A program made the translations under genes and the position numbers. Shown piece by piece: positions 8,360 through 18,235 of a stretch of 64,000 nucleotides of DNA; position 1 is the first letter of the stretch, and each line of letters begins with the position of its first letter. This DNA is from Pelagimonas varians. Lineage in GTDB: Bacteria; Pseudomonadota; Alphaproteobacteria; Rhodobacterales; Rhodobacteraceae. The DNA lies in assembly GCF_003208435.1 (NCBI RefSeq), contig NZ_QKMF01000001.1:407813-471812 (forward strand), read 5' to 3'. The notes beneath the pieces are model-generated. The model saw only the letters and a list, made by a program, of their open reading frames with translations. It did no database searches and was not told the DNA's origin.

Positions 8360-9535
8360 ATGAAACCCACTTTGCAGCGCCCCGTCGCGATTCCTGTCAG
8401 CCAGTCTACCGCCGTGGCGACACCTATTATGCCGTCGGTGGTTTATGCGTCGCAAACACCCGACGAACTGGATGCGCAGTATTCGGGTGAAATCCAGGGC
8501 TATACCTATGCCCGCGAGGGGCATCCGAACGCAGATGTTCTGGCCCGCCGGATTGATGCGCTCGAAGGGATGGCGGGCGGTATTATTGTCGGCTCTGGTA
8601 TGGCGGCGGTCAGCGCCGTTTTAATGGGGCTGTGCGAATCCGGCGATCACGTCATTGGCGGCAATCAGCTTTATGGCCGGTCCTTGCGGATGCTGTCAGA
8701 AGACCTGCCGCGCTACGGCATTGAGACATCGCTAGCGGATACGACTGATGCACAAAAAGTGGCTGAGGCAATCAAACCGAATACCAAACTGGTCTTGGTT
8801 GAAGTTGTGTCCAATCCGACGATCCGAATTGCGGATCTGGACGGTATAGCCGAGGTTTGCGCACAAAAAGGCGTGCTCTTGGTGGTCGACAATACCTTTA
8901 CCACGCCCGCGGCATTGAAGCCGGTTGAGCACGGGGCTGATATCGTTTTGCATTCCGTTACCAAGCTGCTGGCGGGCCACGCCGACGTAACCTTGGGCTG
9001 GGTGTGCACAAAAGATCCAGCTGTGATGGAGCGGATGACCATTTACGCCGTGACCCACGGGTTGACAGGCAGCCCCTTTGATTGCTGGCTGGCTGAACGC
9101 GGTTTGGCCACGTTTGAATTGCGCTATGAACGCGCAGAAAAGACGGCGCAGCGGTTGGCTGATTTTCTGGCGGTGCAGCCCAATGTCAAAATGGTCGCTT
9201 ACCCAACGCGGCCCGATCACCCCGAATCCGCCCGCGCCCAAAGCCTTCTGCGCGGCAAAGGGGCCAATATGGTCAGTTTTGAAATGGAGGGCGGGCGGTC
9301 CGCGGCAAATGCCTTTACCAAAACAGCGTCGGAACTGGCCTTTGCCCCGACTTTGGGCGATGTCGGCACGACAATTTCCCACCCCAATTCATCGTCGCAT
9401 CGCAATATTTCCGAGGCAGAGCGCGTTGCCAATGGCATCACCGAAGGCTTCTTTCGCGTGTCCGTCGGTCTCGAAGATCCGGACGCGCTGATTGCGGCCT
9501 TCGACAAAGGCCTGAAGGCTGCAAAGGATACCTGA
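8360..9535 (+). CDS. Cystathionine gamma-synthase/methionine gamma-lyase family PLP enzyme
   Basis: This 391-residue protein of the transsulfuration (Cys/Met metabolism) PLP family has the PLP lysine at Lys202 in HSVTKLLAGHADV and the PLP-contacting VDNTFTTP at 177-184. The phosphate-binding YTYAREGHPN motif lies near 48-57. Candidate reactions are O-acyl-homoserine sulfhydrylation, cystathionine synthesis or gamma-elimination, and the sequence alone does not choose among them. It abuts phoR (stop TGA immediately followed by ATG), although a shared function is not evident. Confidence 0.88.
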   Translation: MKPTLQRPVAIPVSQSTAVATPIMPSVVYASQTPDELDAQYSGEIQGYTYAREGHPNADVLARRIDALEGMAGGIIVGSGMAAVSAVLMGLCESGDHVIGGNQLYGRSLRMLSEDLPRYGIETSLADTTDAQKVAEAIKPNTKLVLVEVVSNPTIRIADLDGIAEVCAQKGVLLVVDNTFTTPAALKPVEHGADIVLHSVTKLLAGHADVTLGWVCTKDPAVMERMTIYAVTHGLTGSPFDCWLAERGLATFELRYERAEKTAQRLADFLAVQPNVKMVAYPTRPDHPESARAQSLLRGKGANMVSFEMEGGRSAANAFTKTASELAFAPTLGDVGTTISHPNSSSHRNISEAERVANGITEGFFRVSVGLEDPDALIAAFDKGLKAAKDT

Positions 9536-10573
9536 ATGAACGGCAATGCGGCAGATTTCGTTGATGCGGCGCCATGGCCGGCGCTGCTGGTTCATCCCGA
9601 TGAACGGATTGTCGCAGCGAATGAGCGGGCATTGGCCTTTTTAGGGGCTGGTATTGTCGGGCGCCATTTCATTACGATTTTGCGGCAGCCGGTTTTGTTG
9701 GAAGCCATCGAAGGCTGCCTCGCCGATGGCAAGAAGCGCACATGCGAATATTTGACCAACGATGGCCGTCAAGATGTCACCTACAAGGTCTCGGTGGGAG
9801 CCGTCGCGTTGGAACATCAACGCGGAGTTTTTGTCTGTTTCGAAGACGTTACCGCCTTTGAACAAGTGGGCCAGATGCGCCGCGATTTTGTGGCCAATGT
9901 CAGCCATGAATTACGCACGCCCCTGACGGCGTTGATCGGGTTTATCGAGACTCTTAAAGGGCCTGCGAAAAACGACGAAACAGCGCGGGCGCGATTTCTG
10001 GACATTATGGATGACGAATCCAAGCGGATGAACCGTTTGGTTGGGGATTTATTATCGCTGAGCCGTGTCGAGGCTCAAGAACGGGTGCGGCCTACTGAAG
10101 TCATGTATCCTGCCGATCTTATTCGCACCGCTGCGCACAGTCTGAACGCATTGGCCAAAAAGGCCGGCGTCCAATTGGAAACGGATCTGCCCGAAGAAAC
10201 CGTGTCGATGGTTGGGGATCGGGATCAACTGCGTCAGGTTCTTAATAATCTTGCCGAAAACGCCATAAAATATTCCGGCGCAGGATCAACGGTCACGTTG
10301 GCGCTGACAGGTCCCAAATACGAGCCGCGCCTACGTGCGCAGGCTGTGCGTCTGAGCGTGCTGGACACGGGGCAGGGCATCGAACCCCATCATGTCCCGC
10401 GTTTAACAGAACGGTTTTATCGGGTCGACAGCCATAGGTCGCGCGAGATGGGCGGCACAGGGCTTGGCCTTGCTATCGTCAAACATATCATCAACCGGCA
10501 TCGCGGCCGGCTCAAGGTCGCCAGCGTGCGCGGTCAGGGTTCGTGTTTTACCGTCATCTTGCCGGTGGCGTGA
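9536..10573 (+). CDS. phoR: Phosphate-regulon sensor histidine kinase PhoR
   Basis: This 345-residue kinase has a PAS domain (about residues 8-108), a HisKA domain with phospho-acceptor His124 in NVSHELRTPL, and a HATPase domain with N-box NLAENAIKYS and glycine boxes DTGQGI and GGTGLGLA. Identity as PhoR rests on its place directly before pstSCAB-phoU-phoB. No N-terminal membrane helix is visible, unlike E. coli PhoR, so membrane association would need protein contacts, plausibly PhoU/PstB. It phosphorylates PhoB under phosphate limitation. Confidence 0.9.
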   Translation: MNGNAADFVDAAPWPALLVHPDERIVAANERALAFLGAGIVGRHFITILRQPVLLEAIEGCLADGKKRTCEYLTNDGRQDVTYKVSVGAVALEHQRGVFVCFEDVTAFEQVGQMRRDFVANVSHELRTPLTALIGFIETLKGPAKNDETARARFLDIMDDESKRMNRLVGDLLSLSRVEAQERVRPTEVMYPADLIRTAAHSLNALAKKAGVQLETDLPEETVSMVGDRDQLRQVLNNLAENAIKYSGAGSTVTLALTGPKYEPRLRAQAVRLSVLDTGQGIEPHHVPRLTERFYRVDSHRSREMGGTGLGLAIVKHIINRHRGRLKVASVRGQGSCFTVILPVA

Positions 10574-10717
10574 CACTGATTAGAGCTTGGCCGGGTCATT
10601 GATCTGATCCGATGCGCCGCGTTTGTCTGCAGCTTGCCCGATTCCCCTATCGATCATAGCTGCCCTCGGGGCATCCCAAAAATTTGTAAAAAAATCTGCC
10701 CAAAACGCAGGAAATAG

Positions 10718-10742
10718 CCCCGAACCCGCGATTGGATCGGGG
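10718..10742 (+). terminator. Weak hairpin downstream of phoR
   Basis: A six-base-pair stem CCCCGA/TCGGGG is followed by TGTTT. It lies between phoR and the Pho box of pstS and could be a weak terminator separating the two transcription units. Confidence 0.3.
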
Positions 10743-10754
10743 TGTTTCATAAAA

Positions 10755-10776
10755 CTGTTACACACCTGTCACAAAA
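10755..10776 (+). promoter_or_regulatory. Pho box (PhoB operator) upstream of pstS
   Basis: Two 11-bp direct repeats, CTGTTACACAC and CTGTCACAAAA, match the tandem CTGTCAT-N4 architecture of PhoB sites. They are preceded by TTTCATAAAA, which could act as a further half-site. The site is about 80 bp before the pstS start, as expected for PhoB activation of the pst operon. Confidence 0.8.
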
Positions 10777-10857
10777 GCATTGCGAGACGAGATTATCTCA
10801 GGCCTCGGAGATCATCACAACGATGATCACAGTTTAAGTAACTTTCAGGAGTTCACC

Positions 10858-11898
10858 ATGACCGTGAAACTGACCGCCTCCGTACTGGCAATTGCCGCCG
10901 TATCTGCCTCTGCCGCCTTTGCCCGTGACAACGTGCAGGTTGCCGGTTCCTCGACCGTTCTTCCCTACGCTTCGATCGTAGCAGAAGCTTTCGGCGAAAA
11001 CTTTGACTTTCCGACACCAGTTGTTGAATCCGGTGGCTCTTCGGCGGGTCTGAAACGTTTCTGTGAAGGTGTTGGCGAAAACACCATCGACATTGCAAAC
11101 GCGTCGCGCAAAATCAAAGACAGTGAAATCAAAGCCTGCGCCGAAGCCGGTGTGACCGACATCATCGAAGTACGCATCGGTTATGACGGCATCGTATTCG
11201 CCAGCCAGATCGACGGCCCTGCATACACGTCCTTCCAGCCTGTCGACATCTTCAACGGTCTGGCCGCCAAAGTTGTAAAAGACGGTGCCTTGGTCGAAAA
11301 CACCTACAAGCAGTGGGCTGATTTCAACGCCGACCTGCCAGCCGCTGACATCGCCGCCTTCATCCCCGGCACCAAGCACGGGACACGCGAAGTGTTCGAA
11401 GAAAAAGTTCTGGTAGAAGGCTGCAAAGAAGCTGGCGCATTCGACCTGTATATGGCCGAAAATGGCGGCGACAAGAAAGCCGCTGGCAAAGCCTGCTTTG
11501 AAGTGCGCACCGATGGCGTATCTGTCGATATCGATGGCGATTACACCGAAACCCTCGCCCGTGTTGATGCAAACCCGAACGGCATCGGCGTATTTGGTCT
11601 GGCGTTCTACGAGAACAACACCGACACGCTCAAGGTTGCCACAATGGGCGGCGTTGCCCCTTCGACCGAGAGCATCTCGACCGGTGAATACCCCGTGTCG
11701 CGCCCCTTGTTCTTCTATGTCAAGAAAGCGCACATCGGCGTTATTCCTGGCCTGAAAGACTATGCTGAGTTCTTCGTCTCCGAAGAGATCGCCGGTTCCG
11801 ACGGCCCATTGTCCGAATACGGTCTGGTTTCTGATCCTGAGCTGGAAGCAACTCAGACAGCCGTTGCTGACGAAACCACAATGATGGAAGGCATGTAA
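10858..11898 (+). CDS. pstS: Phosphate ABC transporter substrate-binding protein PstS
   Basis: This 346-residue periplasmic protein has a signal peptide cleaved near AFA (about residue 22). The mature N-terminus carries VAGSSTVLPYA and the phosphate-loop sequence ESGGSSAGLKRFCEG. It binds inorganic phosphate for delivery to PstCA. The ATG at 10858 follows CAGGAG and opens the signal peptide. It is the first gene of the pst operon behind the Pho box and is separated from pstC by a hairpin terminator, which would raise the PstS to PstC ratio. Confidence 0.96.
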   Translation: MTVKLTASVLAIAAVSASAAFARDNVQVAGSSTVLPYASIVAEAFGENFDFPTPVVESGGSSAGLKRFCEGVGENTIDIANASRKIKDSEIKACAEAGVTDIIEVRIGYDGIVFASQIDGPAYTSFQPVDIFNGLAAKVVKDGALVENTYKQWADFNADLPAADIAAFIPGTKHGTREVFEEKVLVEGCKEAGAFDLYMAENGGDKKAAGKACFEVRTDGVSVDIDGDYTETLARVDANPNGIGVFGLAFYENNTDTLKVATMGGVAPSTESISTGEYPVSRPLFFYVKKAHIGVIPGLKDYAEFFVSEEIAGSDGPLSEYGLVSDPELEATQTAVADETTMMEGM

Positions 11899-11914
11899 GC
11901 CTGACATACTGGAC

Positions 11915-11943
11915 GGGGGCGGTGTATTTCACCGCCCCCTTTC
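11915..11943 (+). terminator. Intra-operon terminator/attenuator between pstS and pstC
   Basis: A perfect 10-bp stem GGGGGCGGTG/CACCGCCCCC is followed by a short T run. It is likely partial, allowing some read-through to pstCAB. Confidence 0.75.
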
Positions 11944-12007
11944 ACCTTTTTGGACCTTTTCCCACCGACTTTCTGACCACTTAGACAACCAATCCGCAGG
12001 GGGCTAG

Positions 12008-13495
12008 ATGCCTGTTTACTGGCTAATTATCATCGTGCTTGGGCTTGCGGCACTGGGCTACGTGCTTGGCCGCCGCCGCGCCTTGGCAAGCGCAGGGGGC
12101 GATAGCCGCCGCTTGCATTCATTGCCGTCTTATTACGGCTCCAACGTTGCTATCAAAGCCGTGGTTCCTGCATTTTTGTTGATGATTGTCTGGCTGCTGG
12201 TGCAGCCTTTGATTGTCGACAACCGCGTGATCGGCATGATCCCACAGTCCGAAATCCGCGAAGGATCAAGTGCCGGATTGGTGCTGGCCGAAGTCCGCCG
12301 CGCCGCGACCGGACTTGAAAACGCCGTTCAATCTGGCGCAATGCTTGAAATCGAAGCCCGCGACAGCCGCGCCGATTTCACCGATATGACACAGCGCCTA
12401 AAGGACGCCGGTCAGATCGTAACCTCCACCATCACCCAGCCGATCTTGCTCGCTGCCCAGAAATATCGGGAACTGAGCAATGGAGGCCGTTTTTATATGT
12501 GGATCGCGGTGTTGGCCGTTGCGATTGCCGGTGCGGGTTGGGGTTTGCAAGGAACGACACCTGATTTTCGGGCCCGCAACACTGTGGAACGCGCGGTGCG
12601 GATGCTTTTGGTCGGGGCCGCCTCGATTGCGATTTTGACCACCGTCGGCATCATCTTGTCGCTGATCTTCAATACGCTGGAATTCTTTCGCCTCTATCCG
12701 GTCAAGCTGTTTTTCTTTGAACCAACATGGCTGCCCAGCTTTGGTGGCGGCATTGATAGTGATGGCAATCCGCTGTCCAAACTCGGTATTTTGCCGCTGC
12801 TTTGGGGGACTATCTATATCTCGCTTATTGCGTTGGCGGTGGCCGTTCCCATCGGATTGTTTGCCGCGATTTACCTATCCGAATATGCGGGGCCCAAGGT
12901 GCGGGCCGTGGCCAAGCCGATGCTCGAAGTTTTGGCCGGCATTCCGACAATCGTCTATGGTTTGTTCGCCTTGCTGACAGTTGGCCCCATGCTAATCGGG
13001 GTTTTCGGAGCAGATGGCCTGGGGTGGATGAAAGCCGGAACCGCGGTGATGACGGCGGGGCTGGTAATGGGCATCATGTTGATCCCCTTTGTCAGTTCCT
13101 TGTCTGATGACATTATCAATGCGGTGCCTCAGGCAATGCGAGACGGGTCATACGGCCTTGGTGCGACCAAGTCTGAAACCGTTAAGCAGGTTGTCTTGCC
13201 CGCAGCACTGCCCGGCATTGTCGGCGCTATATTGTTGGCTGCCTCGCGCGCCATCGGCGAGACGATGATTGTGGTGATGGGGGCAGGGGCCGCCGCAAGG
13301 ATGAGCCTGAACCCCTTCGAAGCCATGACAACCGTAACCGCCAAAATCGTCAGCCAGTTGACCGGTGATGCCGACTTTGCATCCCCCGAGGCGCTGGTCG
13401 CCTTTGCCCTTGGCATGACCCTCTTTATCCTGACGCTTGGGCTGAACATCTTCGCCCTTTATATCGTGCGCAAATATCGGGAGCAGTACGACTAA
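12008..13495 (+). CDS. pstC: Phosphate ABC transporter permease PstC
   Basis: This 495-residue membrane protein has an alphaproteobacterial N-terminal extension (helices near 2-20, 47-67 and 160-180) followed by the canonical six-helix PstC core from about residue 200. The permease coupling loop is visible around 370-400 (AMRDGSYGLGATKSETVKQVVLP). It forms the inner-membrane channel with PstA. Its stop codon overlaps the pstA start by one base (TAATG). Confidence 0.95.
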   Translation: MPVYWLIIIVLGLAALGYVLGRRRALASAGGDSRRLHSLPSYYGSNVAIKAVVPAFLLMIVWLLVQPLIVDNRVIGMIPQSEIREGSSAGLVLAEVRRAATGLENAVQSGAMLEIEARDSRADFTDMTQRLKDAGQIVTSTITQPILLAAQKYRELSNGGRFYMWIAVLAVAIAGAGWGLQGTTPDFRARNTVERAVRMLLVGAASIAILTTVGIILSLIFNTLEFFRLYPVKLFFFEPTWLPSFGGGIDSDGNPLSKLGILPLLWGTIYISLIALAVAVPIGLFAAIYLSEYAGPKVRAVAKPMLEVLAGIPTIVYGLFALLTVGPMLIGVFGADGLGWMKAGTAVMTAGLVMGIMLIPFVSSLSDDIINAVPQAMRDGSYGLGATKSETVKQVVLPAALPGIVGAILLAASRAIGETMIVVMGAGAAARMSLNPFEAMTTVTAKIVSQLTGDADFASPEALVAFALGMTLFILTLGLNIFALYIVRKYREQYD

Positions 13496-14847
13496 TGACC
13501 GATGCAAGCCTTCACACACCTGAGCCGCGCAAAAAGTCTTCTTTGATGACCGTCAACGCGCGCACCAAAAGCCGCAACGCCTCCGAAACACGCTTTCGCA
13601 TGTATGGGATCGCTGCGGTGGCTGCCGGGGTCTTTTTCCTGGTGGTTCTGTTGACCGCAATTTTGTCAAACGGGGTCGGGGCGTTTCAACAAACCTTTAT
13701 CACCGTCGAAGTTTTTCTTGATCCGGCCAAACTGGACAAGAAAGGCGGGCGCGAAATTGAAAACATCAAGAAAGTGTCGACCTTTGGGTACACGCCACTG
13801 GTACAACAAGCTTTGTTTGATGCCGTCGAAGCCAACGGTATCGAGACGCCGCTGACAAAACGCAAAGACATGAAAGCGCTGATTTCCGCCTCGGCAGCGG
13901 CGCAGGTCCGCGATTACGTGATTGCCAACCCCGAGCAGATTGGTGAAACCGTCAGCTTTCGCGTTCTGGCATCGTCGCGGGTGGACGGGTATTTCAAAGA
14001 CCGTGTGACCCGCACATCGGTTGCACGCGACAAGAATATCAAGCCGGTTCATCTGGATCTTGTCGATGGGTTGCAGGCCGCTGGCGTGATCAAAAAGCAG
14101 TTCAACATTGATTTCATTGTCGGTGCGGATGCATCCGAAAGCCGCGCTGAACAGGCAGGCATGGGGGTGTCGATCCTTGGATCGCTTTTCATGATGCTTG
14201 TGGTCTTGGGGTTGTCCCTGCCGATCGGGGTTGCCACATCGATCTACCTTGAGGAATTTGCACCGCAAAACCGATGGACCGATGTGATCGAAGTCAACAT
14301 TTCCAATCTGGCGGCGGTTCCCTCAATTGTCTTTGGTATTCTCGGTCTGGCTGTCTTCATCCAGTTCGCCCATCTGCCGCAATCCGCGCCTTTGGTTGGC
14401 GGCTTGGTCCTGACATTGATGACCCTGCCGACGATCATTATTTCCACCCGCGCCTCGCTGAAATCCGTGCCGCCCAGCATTCGTGATGCCGCGCTTGGCA
14501 TTGGGGCCTCCAAAATGCAGGCGGTGTTCCACCATGTGTTGCCTCTGGCGATGCCGGGCATTTTAACAGGCACCATCATTGGCGTCGCCCAAGCCTTGGG
14601 TGAAACAGCACCGCTGCTTTTGATCGGGATGGTTGGCTATATCGCCACGAATTATCCTGACGGCATCGGGGCAGGGTTCCTTGACCCTAACTCCGCTATG
14701 CCAGCCCAGATCTACGAATGGGCCAAACGCGCCGATCCCGCGTATTATGAACGCGCCTGGGGCGGCATCATCATCCTTCTGGTGTTCTTGCTGACCATGA
14801 ACATCATCGCCATTATCTTGCGCCGCCGCTTTGAGCGCCGGTGGTAA
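13495..14847 (+). CDS. pstA: Phosphate ABC transporter permease PstA (DUF3333 N-terminus)
   Basis: This 450-residue protein has a first helix near 35-60, then a long periplasmic segment of the DUF3333 type to about residue 215, then the standard PstA permease domain with coupling loop [22 protein letters not shown]. The extended N-terminal domain is common in alphaproteobacterial PstA. It partners PstC and PstB in high-affinity phosphate uptake and is translationally coupled to pstC. Confidence 0.95.
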   Translation: MTDASLHTPEPRKKSSLMTVNARTKSRNASETRFRMYGIAAVAAGVFFLVVLLTAILSNGVGAFQQTFITVEVFLDPAKLDKKGGREIENIKKVSTFGYTPLVQQALFDAVEANGIETPLTKRKDMKALISASAAAQVRDYVIANPEQIGETVSFRVLASSRVDGYFKDRVTRTSVARDKNIKPVHLDLVDGLQAAGVIKKQFNIDFIVGADASESRAEQAGMGVSILGSLFMMLVVLGLSLPIGVATSIYLEEFAPQNRWTDVIEVNISNLAAVPSIVFGILGLAVFIQFAHLPQSAPLVGGLVLTLMTLPTIIISTRASLKSVPPSIRDAALGIGASKMQAVFHHVLPLAMPGILTGTIIGVAQALGETAPLLLIGMVGYIATNYPDGIGAGFLDPNSAMPAQIYEWAKRADPAYYERAWGGIIILLVFLLTMNIIAIILRRRFERRW

Positions 14848-14864
14848 TGAGGAGCACGACAGAC

Positions 14865-15680
14865 ATGTTAGACGTACATTCACACCGGCAAGAGATACAG
14901 AAAATGACAGATGTGGACCTGATTGACCTCAAGATGAGCGCCCGCAATGTTCAGGTACATTATGGCGACACCCACGCGATCAAAGACGTGGACATCGATA
15001 TCGAAGCCAAATGTGTAACAGCTTTCATCGGCCCGTCGGGCTGCGGAAAATCCACCTTCCTGCGGTGTTTGAACCGCATGAACGATACGATTGATATTTG
15101 CCGCGTCACCGGTGACATCTTGCTTGATGATGAAAACATCTATGACAAGCGTGTCGATCCTGTGCAATTGCGCGCCAAAGTGGGCATGGTGTTTCAAAAA
15201 CCAAACCCGTTTCCGAAATCGATCTATGACAACATCGCTTACGGCCCGCGTATTCACGGGCTTGCCCGCAACAAGGCTGAACTCGACGATATTGTTGAAA
15301 AAAGCCTCCGCCGCGGTGCCATCTGGAACGAGGTCAAGGACCGGCTGCACGCACCGGGCACCGGATTGTCCGGTGGTCAGCAACAACGTTTGTGCATCGC
15401 CCGTGCCATCGCCACGCAGCCCGAAGTGTTGTTGATGGATGAGCCTTGCTCAGCGCTTGACCCGATTGCGACAGCGCAGGTCGAAGAGTTGATCGACGAA
15501 CTGCGTCAGGAATACTCGGTGGTGATCGTCACACACTCGATGCAACAAGCGGCGCGTGTCAGTCAGAAAACCGCGTTTTTCCACCTTGGGAATTTGGTTG
15601 AATTTGGCGAAACCAGCAAGATTTTTACCAACCCCGAAGACCCGCGCACCGAAAGCTATATTACAGGACGGATTGGCTAA
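14865..15680 (+). CDS. pstB: Phosphate ABC transporter ATP-binding protein PstB
   Basis: This 271-residue ATPase has Walker [10 protein letters not shown], the PstB-typical [14 protein letters not shown]-loop region, signature LSGGQQQR and Walker [14 protein letters not shown]. The ATG at 14865 is chosen because GAGGAG lies about ten bases upstream. An ATG at 14847, overlapping the pstA stop, is a possible alternative. It energises phosphate import and, with PhoU, takes part in signalling to PhoR. Confidence 0.95.
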   Translation: MLDVHSHRQEIQKMTDVDLIDLKMSARNVQVHYGDTHAIKDVDIDIEAKCVTAFIGPSGCGKSTFLRCLNRMNDTIDICRVTGDILLDDENIYDKRVDPVQLRAKVGMVFQKPNPFPKSIYDNIAYGPRIHGLARNKAELDDIVEKSLRRGAIWNEVKDRLHAPGTGLSGGQQQRLCIARAIATQPEVLLMDEPCSALDPIATAQVEELIDELRQEYSVVIVTHSMQQAARVSQKTAFFHLGNLVEFGETSKIFTNPEDPRTESYITGRIG

Positions 15681-16414
15681 TGACCGAGCTTAAAAACCAT
15701 ATTGTCAAAGCCTTTGACCGTGAACTTGAAGGTATTCAGGCCCAGATCATGAAGATGGGCGGATTGGTCGAAGCTTCGATCATGCAGGCGGCGACCTCGC
15801 TTGAAACCCGCGATGTCGAACTGGCCGAAAAGGTGCGGGCAGGCGACAAATTGGTCGACGCCCTCGAAGAGAGCCTGAACGAGGAAGCGGCTCAGGTAAT
15901 TGCGCTGCGTGCACCCACCGCGACCGATCTGCGGATCGTGTTGTCAGTGATGCGTATGTCGGCCAATCTGGAACGCATCGGTGATTTGTCGAAAAACATC
16001 GCCAAACGGACCAGCGTTCTGGTTCAGATGCCAGCCGTTGGCGATACTGCAACCTCGCTACGCCGCATGGCCCGCGAGGTGGAATTGATGCTCAAGGACG
16101 CGCTGGACGCCTATATCCAACGCGACGAAGCGCTGGCGCTGGACGTGATCCAACGCGACCATGACGTTGACCAGATGCACAATACGCAGTTTCGCGAATT
16201 GCTGACCTATATGCTGGAAGATCCGCAAAACATCACCGCCTGCATGCATCTGCATTTCATTGCCAAAAACATCGAACGCATGGGCGACCATGTGACATCG
16301 ATTGCCGAACAGGTTGTGTTCATGGCCACGGGTTCCAAACCGGATGAGGACCGCCCGAAAGGCGACCAGACCGCAACCGATCTTGGCCCGCTTTTGCAAG
16401 AGCATGAGGACTGA
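15680..16414 (+). CDS. phoU: Phosphate signalling protein PhoU
   Basis: This 244-residue all-helical protein has two PhoU repeats, each with the characteristic NLERIGD (first) and NIERMGDHV (second) metal-binding motif. PhoU couples PstB activity to PhoR and represses the Pho regulon when phosphate is plentiful. The start overlaps the pstB stop (TAATG). Length is normal. Confidence 0.96.
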   Translation: MTELKNHIVKAFDRELEGIQAQIMKMGGLVEASIMQAATSLETRDVELAEKVRAGDKLVDALEESLNEEAAQVIALRAPTATDLRIVLSVMRMSANLERIGDLSKNIAKRTSVLVQMPAVGDTATSLRRMAREVELMLKDALDAYIQRDEALALDVIQRDHDVDQMHNTQFRELLTYMLEDPQNITACMHLHFIAKNIERMGDHVTSIAEQVVFMATGSKPDEDRPKGDQTATDLGPLLQEHED

Positions 16415-16415
16415 C

Positions 16416-17105
16416 ATGTCTAGTGATCAACCTACTGTTCTGGTGGTCGAAGACGAACCGGCGCAACGCGAGATTCTAAGCTACAACCTTGAAGCTGAAG
16501 GGTTTCGGGTTGTACGGGCCGAAAATGGCGAAGACGCGCTGGTTATGGTGTCCGAGGAAAATCCTGACATCATCGTTCTTGATTGGATGATGCCGAATGT
16601 GTCGGGGATCGAGGTCTGCCGGCAAATCAAATCCCGCCCCGAAACCCGCAATATACCGATCATCATGCTGTCTGCCCGATCCGAAGAGGTCGACAAGGTG
16701 CGCGGGTTGGAAACCGGCGCGGATGACTACATGGTCAAACCCTATTCGGTGGTCGAACTGATGGCACGGGTACGGGCTCAGCTGCGCCGCACACGGCCTT
16801 CGACAGTCGGCGTTCAGCTCGACTACGAAGATATCTCGCTGGATCCGGAAACCCACCGTGTGACCCGTGGCGGCGATGCGCTAAAACTTGGTCCGACAGA
16901 GTTCCGCCTGCTGTCTACTTTTATGGAAAAGCCGGGCAGGGTGTGGTCGCGCGATCAACTGCTAGATCGGGTGTGGGGCCGCGATATCTATGTCGATACC
17001 CGCACCGTTGATGTCCACATTGGCCGGCTGCGCAAAGCGCTGTGTCAGCATGGCGGCGACGATCCTTTGCGCACGGTGCGTGGGGCAGGGTACGCCTTGG
17101 GCTAA
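16416..17105 (+). CDS. phoB: Phosphate-regulon response regulator PhoB
   Basis: This 229-residue OmpR-class regulator has a receiver domain with phospho-acceptor Asp56 (IIVLDWMMP), acidic pocket VVEDEP and Lys in YMVKPYS. The C-terminal winged helix includes [20 protein letters not shown] and [12 protein letters not shown]. The ATG at 16416, one base after the phoU stop, gives a normal PhoB N-terminus. It should bind the Pho box before pstS. Confidence 0.95.
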   Translation: MSSDQPTVLVVEDEPAQREILSYNLEAEGFRVVRAENGEDALVMVSEENPDIIVLDWMMPNVSGIEVCRQIKSRPETRNIPIIMLSARSEEVDKVRGLETGADDYMVKPYSVVELMARVRAQLRRTRPSTVGVQLDYEDISLDPETHRVTRGGDALKLGPTEFRLLSTFMEKPGRVWSRDQLLDRVWGRDIYVDTRTVDVHIGRLRKALCQHGGDDPLRTVRGAGYALG

Positions 17106-17119
17106 AAACACCGACTAAT

Positions 17120-17135
17120 TTGGCCTTCGGGCCAA
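17120..17135 (+). terminator. UUCG hairpin after phoB
   Basis: A six-base-pair stem TTGGCC/GGCCAA is closed by a TTCG loop 15 bases after phoB. There is no T tract, so it may be an mRNA 3-prime stabiliser rather than a strict terminator. Confidence 0.4.
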
Positions 17136-17311
17136 TAATACCTGCGCTTTTGGCCAATGCCTCTTGCGCAGCCGCGCTGCCCAAGTTAAAGGGCGCGCAC
17201 GAACCCCGCAGGCGGGGGCGGGCATCTGGGGGAGACATCCCGAGACGTCCACCGGTTGAAGCATCTGCTTTGATCCCCCGCCGAGGATATGAAACCGGAA
17301 AGGATATAGAC

Positions 17312-18100
17312 ATGGCTCTTCCTGAGTTCACCATGCGTCAGCTGCTTGAAGCAGGCGTACACTTTGGTCACCAAACACAACGCTGGAACCCTCGTATGGG
17401 TCCGTTCATCTATGGCGGCCGTAATGGCATCCATATCATGGACCTCACACAGACTGTTCCAATGCTGGATCAGGCGCTGAAAGCGATCCGTGATTGCGTT
17501 GCAAAAGGCGGCCGCGTTCTGTTCGTTGGCACCAAGCGTCAGGCAGCTCAGCCTGTTGCAGACGCCGCAGAAAAATGCGCCCAGTATTACATGAACCACC
17601 GTTGGCTCGGCGGTACGCTGACCAACTGGCAGACCGTTTCCAAATCAATCGGCCGTCTTCGTCAAATCGACGAGCTGATGGAAACTGGTGCCGAAGGCCT
17701 GACCAAAAAAGAGCGTCTGGGCATGGAACGTGACCAGATCAAATTGCAAGCCTCTTTGGGCGGCATCCGTGAAATGGGCGGCGTTCCTGACATGCTGTTC
17801 GTCATCGACGTCAAAAAAGAAGCACTGGCCGTGGCCGAAGCCAACAAACTGGGTATCCCGGTTGTTGCAATCGTCGACACCAACTGCTCGCCCGATGGCA
17901 TCGATTACATCATCCCAGGCAACGACGACGCGTCCCGCGCCATCACGCTGTACTGTGATCTTGCATCGCGCGCTGCTCTGGACGGTATGACCGGTCAGAT
18001 GGAAGCCGCTGGCTACGATCTGGGTGCCTTCGAAGAAGCGCCGATCGAAGAAGTTGTTGCCGAAGAAGCACCTGCTGCCGAGGCACCTGCAGAAGGCTAA
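17312..18100 (+). CDS. rpsB: 30S ribosomal protein S2
   Basis: This 262-residue protein carries the S2 signatures [17 protein letters not shown] near the N-terminus and [19 protein letters not shown] near residue 160. The acidic Ala/Glu-rich tail is common in alphaproteobacteria. The ATG at 17312 gives the standard [10 protein letters not shown] start; an upstream in-frame extension is not part of the family. It is followed by tsf, the conserved rpsB-tsf arrangement. The leader of about 200 bp is C/G-rich and could hold the promoter and regulatory structure. Confidence 0.97.
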   Translation: MALPEFTMRQLLEAGVHFGHQTQRWNPRMGPFIYGGRNGIHIMDLTQTVPMLDQALKAIRDCVAKGGRVLFVGTKRQAAQPVADAAEKCAQYYMNHRWLGGTLTNWQTVSKSIGRLRQIDELMETGAEGLTKKERLGMERDQIKLQASLGGIREMGGVPDMLFVIDVKKEALAVAEANKLGIPVVAIVDTNCSPDGIDYIIPGNDDASRAITLYCDLASRAALDGMTGQMEAAGYDLGAFEEAPIEEVVAEEAPAAEAPAEG

Positions 18101-18131
18101 TTGCCTTTTGCCATTGCCTGCAAAAATCGGG

Positions 18132-18153
18132 GGATGTCATTTCGGTGACATCC
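18132..18153 (+). promoter_or_regulatory. Perfect hairpin in rpsB-tsf spacer
   Basis: A GGATGTCA/TGACATCC stem with a six-base loop and no T tract lies 30 bases after rpsB. It may be a processing or attenuation element that lets rpsB and tsf be made in different amounts. Confidence 0.4.
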
Positions 18154-18185
18154 TGACCGGACAAAATAGCGGGCATGTAACATCA

Positions 18186-18204
18186 GGGCGGCGTATCGCC
18201 GCCC
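18186..18204 (+). promoter_or_regulatory. Second GC-rich hairpin ahead of tsf
   Basis: An 8-bp stem GGGCGGCG/CGCCGCCC with a TAT loop ends 31 bases before the tsf start and is followed by GAACCGTATTTT. It resembles an attenuator or a leader stem-loop; function is inferred only. Confidence 0.4.
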
Positions 18205-18235
18205 GAACCGTATTTTCAGACGAGGAAGCCAAATC

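Noticed and set aside
10834..11907. 357-codon minus-strand frame opposite pstS
   Set aside because: It mirrors pstS codons exactly, has no family features and no start signal. The opposite-strand frame is a by-product of pstS codon bias.
17200..17311. C-rich stretch and GAGGATAT before rpsB, considered as another copy of the coxL-coxM spacer repeat
   Set aside because: Only a short core is shared and the hairpin and T-rich tail are absent.
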